Positions 58,701 to 64,000 of a stretch of DNA of 64,000 nt are shown here, one piece after another (the first letter of the stretch is position 1; every line of letters starts with the position of its first letter). Location of the stretch: the NCBI RefSeq assembly GCF_008831285.2, contig NC_045146.1, positions 25,114,755 to 25,178,754 of the forward strand, written 5' to 3'. A model generated the notes under the pieces. That model had not been told where the DNA came from and made no database searches. It saw only the letters and a list, made by a program, of their open reading frames with translations. The DNA comes from Nymphaea colorata. Its lineage: Eukaryota; Streptophyta; Magnoliopsida; Nymphaeales; Nymphaeaceae. The translations under genes and the position numbers were made by a program.

Positions 58701-61098
58701 TGCTACCTGCCAAGGTTTCAAAGAACGCTCGGTCTTCCACCTCATCGCACTTTCATGTTTGATTCTTGCAGATGTTTGATTGCAAAGGCGAATAGCATTT
58801 CCTAATCCTTGAGCTCCTCGACATCACTGAACCCATCTTCATAGCTCACACAAAGAATCTTTCCAGTCTTCTCCTTCAATTGACTGACAGCAAGGGCTTG
58901 AAACTTCCTCTTTTACCCTCAAAGGAATACCTAAGACAAAGCGAAGGTACATCCTAGTGCAGCAAAATTGCCTTTTCAAAATAGTAGGTTTACTAAAAAT
59001 TCTTGACGTCAAGCGATATATTGCCTAGATTGTTTTCCCTTTTCCTTCAAAAAGAGTACATTTATAAAACCAAGTGACCTATGGTTGGAAGTAGAAAATG
59101 ACTAGGGTGGTTTTTGCAAACTAACATCAACAAGAAATCATTCCCCTTGGAACTCCCCTAAAAAATATAGGACTTTGTGAAGGAAGGGTCCATATGGAAG
59201 AGATATAACACACTAGGAATGAAAAACAAGACAGTTCAATCCTCTCAACCTAATCAGCAGCAGCAAGATGCAATCTACTTGTTGTCAAATAATTGTCACA
59301 GCAATTGGTAATGACGCAGATCTTCAAACAAGTCAACAACTAATTCAAATCAACCAAAAAATTTATAGCAGCAGACCGTCTCATTTTTTTCTTTGAAAAA
59401 GAAGCCCTAACTAAACAAATCACACTTAGCCAAGCTATGATACCATCTGAATATCTCACAAACAGGCAAATCTATCACACTTCTGAATCGCAAAATTAAT
59501 TTTCTAAGAATCTCATAAAATAGCTCTTTAAGAGCTTGATCAGCCAATAAACGGAAAACAACATGAGCTGTTGGGATCTCCAACAACTTGAAACACAGTC
59601 GTTGCAGAGCCCTCAGCTCTCTACAGCTAAGATATTCAGCTGAGAAAGCAGAAAATTAGAAAAAAAAAAAAAAAGATTACAAAGATTAGAAAATAAAAAA
59701 TAAGAGATTACACAGCAAAAAAAAAAAAAAAACATAGTAGATTTCATCTACAGTGAAAATATATTCAGTGTTTCGTAGCAATATTTGAAAATCATGTCCA
59801 CCACAATAACCTTTTTCATCCACTTTTGGCACAGATCAAGACTCATTTAACCAATCCCTTGGCATTCCAATGCAGAAGAACTCGTACGAATGAATACACA
59901 CAGAAATAGAAAATAACATAACTGGATTGGAAAACAATCGATGATCACATGATGATTACATACATATATGTTCACTCACTTTAACAACGACAAGAAAAAA
60001 ATTAATATTGATTGTTAAATAATTCTGCCTCAAAGAATAACATGAAAAAAGGGAAGTTAAAGAACTAAATTTCCTGAGAATACACTTATGAAAACTAATG
60101 ACAGACTTAACGTACTCCATTGTGAATGAAATACAAAAAGAAAAAAGAAAAAGTGTTGTTGAAGCCTAAAAAAACAAAGTGTACATGCACACAAGAATTT
60201 CATCAAACTAACTTGAGGACTAGCACATTGAAGACAACAAATGAGTAAGAGAGACGGGAAAAAGATAACATACAAGAGCTGCGTTGGCCATGGCAGACGC
60301 AGAGCCCTAGCCAAAGAAAGAGAGAAGAGGATGTTTCAAAGACCTCATATGAGAACACCGACCAGCGAATAGGGCTGGACCGCCTTCGTTCCGCAGGTCA
60401 GCGCTGTAAATCAGAGACAAAGAATGAGTGTCTAAGCAGAGAAAGGCGTTTCGTGTGGGCCATGGCCTACTCAGATCAGCGAGAGAAAGGGAGAGGGAGT
60501 GGAGAACGAAGGTTCAGTGCATACCTTGAAGAAGAGAGGGAGCTCGGAGGTGGCATTGCAGTTGAAGAAGAAGACGGGAGACGCAGCCTGCGGTTGAGAG
60601 CTTTAATCGAGAGGAAAGGGAGAGGAGTGTTTCATCGAGAGGGACCTTGGAAGTTTGTCTGGATTTACATTTTAAGGAAAGCAAATTACCATGACCGTTG
60701 GGTTAACATTTTGGGTTTCTTAAATTGATTTCCTTCCTTTCCATTAATGAATAACACGGATAGTCTTTTTAAGATTACTTTGGAAAATTTTGGACTTATC
60801 TTGTTGCTTACGGTTTACCATAAAAGTCAAGTTCGATTTTATTTGAACTCTCTCTCCATTTCTCTCGTCTAAAAGCTGTGGCTACCTATATCGATAGGGA
60901 TCTCTACAAGAGAAGACCAATATCAATATGATTGTCACTTAAAAAGATCGGCTTTTGGAAACTAGAAAAAAGAGCCATATTACCTTATTTTATTTGTTCA
61001 GATTACCTAAATTTGGATCTAGAACGTGGAATCTAGAAAATAGATACGGTAGAATGAACGGAGTTGCAACAAAGCTCGCACCTGTAGGCGATCGAAAG
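55713..61098. repeat. Large repeat unit 4 (truncated, mosaic)
   Basis: Follows unit 3 head-to-tail at the same junction as units 1/2 ('catgtttttctgtatgtccg'). It ends at 'gcgatcgaaagcct', then joins W copy 2. Left of about 56937 it carries unit 2 variants; from about 57317 on it mostly carries unit 1 variants. It also shows many private one-base indels between 57950 and 59370. The candidate exon copy at 59407-59639 is full length. Confidence 0.92.
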
Positions 61099-61867
61099 CC
61101 TACAACTTTCTAGAATTGCTAACAAGAAAACAATTAAACAAGGTTACACCTCACTGATTAGAAAAGAGAAATCAACTAAATTGCATATGGTTGCATATAA
61201 CTTCCAATGTTCAGAGACAAACAAATGATCTTACAATTTGTTTTAGTATTGTACTTCTTTTATCACATTGAATACACCAGATTATGTGATAGCCTACGGT
61301 TAGTTGGGAAAAGATTATTTTTGTTTGAGCAATGCAGAAAATAGGTGTGTTTCTAAAAGTAAAGGCAGAAGTGAACAATGCCCTAAACCAACATTTTCAT
61401 AGGTTAAAGTATCAAGCGAAAGATACCACAATGGTTAACAAAACCACCAAACCCCACTAGCTTTGCTAACCCATGTTTCAGTTGAAAATGCAATTGATGT
61501 CTTACCTTTCAATATCAAGACTAAATGATGAACGTACTGTAAAATGATTGTGTTTCAAAAAAGGCATAGTTGTGGGGCTTTTTATTGTAACTTGATCTGT
61601 AGAATAGTGACATAAAGATCAAAAGCCGCTGGGACCAAAAAAATAGTTTTATAAACTAACTGGCCAATATAGTATATCTACATAATGCAGCACTTAAGAA
61701 TGGAAAGAAAGAAAAATAGAAAGAACTCTTCAGCTTAGGAATCTAACTCTGCTCTTATTGAGATGGAAGAGCGTAGAGCGACTAAACAAGAGCTACAAAA
61801 AGACAATGATATATATATGGCTTAAGATGAATAATGGTTGAACAAGAAACAAGAAGGCATGCAATCT
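61098..61867. repeat. Segment W, copy 2 (right flank of block 2)
   Basis: Second copy of 42412-43098, with two added segments. Beyond 61867 it continues into sequence not seen elsewhere in the window. No gene recognised. Confidence 0.9.
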
Positions 61868-63214
61868 GACCAGTAGTAGACTAGATATATCCTTCACAAG
61901 CCTTGTGCATTTAACCAACAGAGAACCATTTTTTTTAACTTGTGCTGAAAAGCATATCATCCAAACATTCTATAGCCAAATCAAACAGCCTAAACTTTGA
62001 TGGACAATCAACAAGGCCCAAAAATTTGCTTTCAGTAACTAAAACCTTCTCTAACATTGTCACAAATGTAGAGCTAGCCCATAGTTTGGCAGTACCAAAA
62101 GAATTGCTAATAAATGATATCAGAAAAAATTATAACCATACAACATGAAAAGAATATAGAAGAATGCATGCACTTCAAAATTTGCTACAAACAATTAAAA
62201 AAACAAGTGAAAGTATGTGTAGTGCAATAAAAACCAAAGTTTTAATAAAAAACAAACTACGAACTCATTGTAATAAAAACTCAAGCTGAAATAAGCAGCA
62301 AAGAACTAGCAATTCATTTAAGTACATGGCGTCTTTACCCAAAAGAAGATCACACTAGAGTACTTTTGGAAGGAACCCTGAGTTCAGTGTTCATCAAGCT
62401 TTAATTAGAGGGCAACATTAGTAGCAACCAATAAAACCATCTATCGATACATATGCAAAAGGAAGAACTAACACGATGTACAAGCAATGAATGTATGAGG
62501 CACTGTGCCCTTATCCAAAGGCAGATGTTCATCTTCATACTACTAGAAGGAATCCACCGAGTCCATTGTTCTTGATGTTTTAAATATAGAGGCCAATATT
62601 AGCAGAAACCAACAACAGATTTGAACATGGCTTAGCACCATGTATTCCACACAAACATTAATCGGAGTGCATCCATTAAAAAGATGGGATTGCCAACACT
62701 TCAATTATTCAACATAATGAATAAACTAAAGTTGTAAATTACAACTGTAACTTCAAGTCTCATGAACCCGGATTACAATTGCATTAAAGATTGAAAGGAT
62801 TCCAGATATGGAAACAAAACAACAATATCAAGAGAAAAATGTACAAGCAAAAAACTGAAATATCGGCAGCCTATTTGCCAAATCAAAGAGAACATCCCTC
62901 AGAAAACTTCCATGACAGCCCACAAGTGAAACTGTTTCACCCGAAAAAAAGGAACTGATGTAAGCAAAAAGACAAACATTATGCGAGCACCATAACTTTG
63001 AAAAGAAGGGTTTCAAACGTTGAACCCAATTGAAGTTGTTAAAGCATAAAGATCCAAAAGGGAATGCCAAACTAACATTGTCCCAATTAATAGCACCTGA
63101 AAGAACAAGTTTGTTTACGAAAAAGATCCTCAACCAGAAATCAACGAAGAAGATACCAACCGGAAAATACTGATCACAGAAAACTTGATTTGCAACATCC
63201 CCAATTTTCATGTG
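61868..63214. other. Intergenic or intron-like DNA, no confident gene
   Basis: AT-rich. The minus strand has a 127-codon open frame at 62828-63211 with an irregular, hydrophobic, domain-free peptide; no splice or start context supports it. Confidence 0.4.
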
Positions 63215-63440
63215 TATGAAGACGGGTCTAAATCAATGACTTTATGTGTTGGATATGTTTGTGAGTCTGGATCAATGGCATTATCTGATTCAAAAATCAT
63301 CAGATTTGGATCTAATTGTGGGTATAGATCAATGGTCTTATCTGAACAAGAAATCGTTCAACATGGATAAGTGGTCTTATCTAATCTATAAAATCTTAGG
63401 TCTGGATCGAAATCCCTTGTCTTATGATCTTATCAGATCT
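63215..63440. repeat. Degenerate short tandem repeats
   Basis: Variations on 'ggatcaatggtcttatctga' recur about every 45-60 bases (near 63270, 63328, 63370, 63415). Decayed tandem repeat, no coding content recognised. Confidence 0.55.
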
Positions 63441-63479
63441 GCAAATTGTTGACTCATAACCTCTTAAAGCTGAAAATCA

Positions 63480-64000
63480 TATTGATGCATCAAGTTGACC
63501 ATGCATTGGTAGAAATATTGCTTCATCAAGTTCCTTGATCAGTTCCCAGGACTCACGGGACTGTTTCCCATCTTGTTGAACAGGGTTCATCGCATCTTTT
63601 GCGCTCATAATGAGAAGATCACACATAACCTCATAAAATTGACCATGAAACCGATGCATCATGTGGGCCATGCATTGGTTGTGTCAATCAGTCAATCACT
63701 TATTCCATTTCATCCAATTGACATTTTTCACTTGGTGGAAGGGATGTTGCTTCATCAAGATCCTTGAGCAGTTCCCAGGTCCCGCGGGACTGTTTAATCT
63801 CATGTGGTGGAGGGTTCATCGCGTCTTTTGCGCTCATAATGAAATGATCACACATAAACTCCTAAAACTGACCATTATACCAATGCATCAAGTTGGCCAT
63901 GCATTGGTTGTGTCTATCAATCAACCATTTATTTCAATTGCATCTAATTGGCAATTTTAACTTGATGGAGGGGACGTTACATCATCAAGATCCTCGAGCA
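63480..64000. repeat. ~230-bp tandem array running off the window
   Basis: 'cttcatcaag' and its surroundings recur at 63521, 63750 and 63980, and 'gccatgcattggttgtgtc' at about 63668 and 63898, giving a ~230-base period with some deletion in the first unit. One unit contains the perfect 12-base palindrome GTCCCGCGGGAC near 63779. The array continues beyond the end of the window, so its size is unknown. Open frames here arise from the repeat. Confidence 0.85.

Noticed and set aside
62828-63211. 127-codon minus-strand frame
   Set aside because: No recognised domain, irregular composition, AT-rich flanks and no splice or start support.

Overview
The window looks like nuclear DNA from a flowering plant. 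It is AT-rich and intron-rich, with an 8-cysteine plant defensin gene, a Ty1-copia LTR retrotransposon primed by initiator tRNA-Met, decayed fragments of two plant gene families (a WEB-type coiled-coil protein and a lipin-type phosphatidate phosphatase), and many microsatellites and minisatellites. The species cannot be named from the sequence. Few intact genes are present: one host gene (the defensin) and one mobile-element polyprotein. Most other open frames are short and chance, or recur only because the DNA under them is duplicated.

Layout. 1-11527: intron-like and intergenic DNA, a diverged copy of the large repeat found later (3770-5520), a frameshifted WEB-family pseudogene (8524-9400), and an array of short GC-rich hairpins ending in a CACTA-like terminus (9854-10161). 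A 300-bp direct repeat (1-298 and 11225-11527) runs into a 100-N assembly gap (11528-11627). 11628-15957: AT-rich DNA, a GA-rich leader-like stretch with a 37-bp minisatellite, a degenerate ~40-bp tandem array, and a partial copy of the big repeat unit.

15960-29902 (block 1) and 43097-61098 (block 2) are two copies of one segmental duplication. Each contains a lead-in segment Z, then a ~7.9-kb unit, then a truncated second copy of that unit. Block 2 carries a 5.3-kb retrotransposon in its first unit, and is flanked on both sides by direct copies of a ~0.7-kb segment W. Shared variants show that unit 4 is a mosaic: its left part resembles unit 2, its right part unit 1.

Between the blocks: a decayed lipin/PAH gene on the minus strand (29977-30972), a diverged copy of the unit's upstream region (31727-32722), the two-exon defensin gene (33329-34179), two more ~40-bp arrays, a duplicated ~0.4-kb segment with an internal 113-bp repeat, a stray copy of the defensin 3'-UTR (38091-38162), a 48-bp minisatellite (38608-39062) and ~3.3 kb of AT-rich DNA.

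The copia element (44556-49867) is structurally complete: 286-bp LTRs differing at one base, 5-bp target duplication, PBS, polypurine tract, and one uninterrupted gag-pol frame with all catalytic motifs. The other three units preserve its empty site. The right end holds non-coding DNA and the start of a ~230-bp tandem array that runs off the window.
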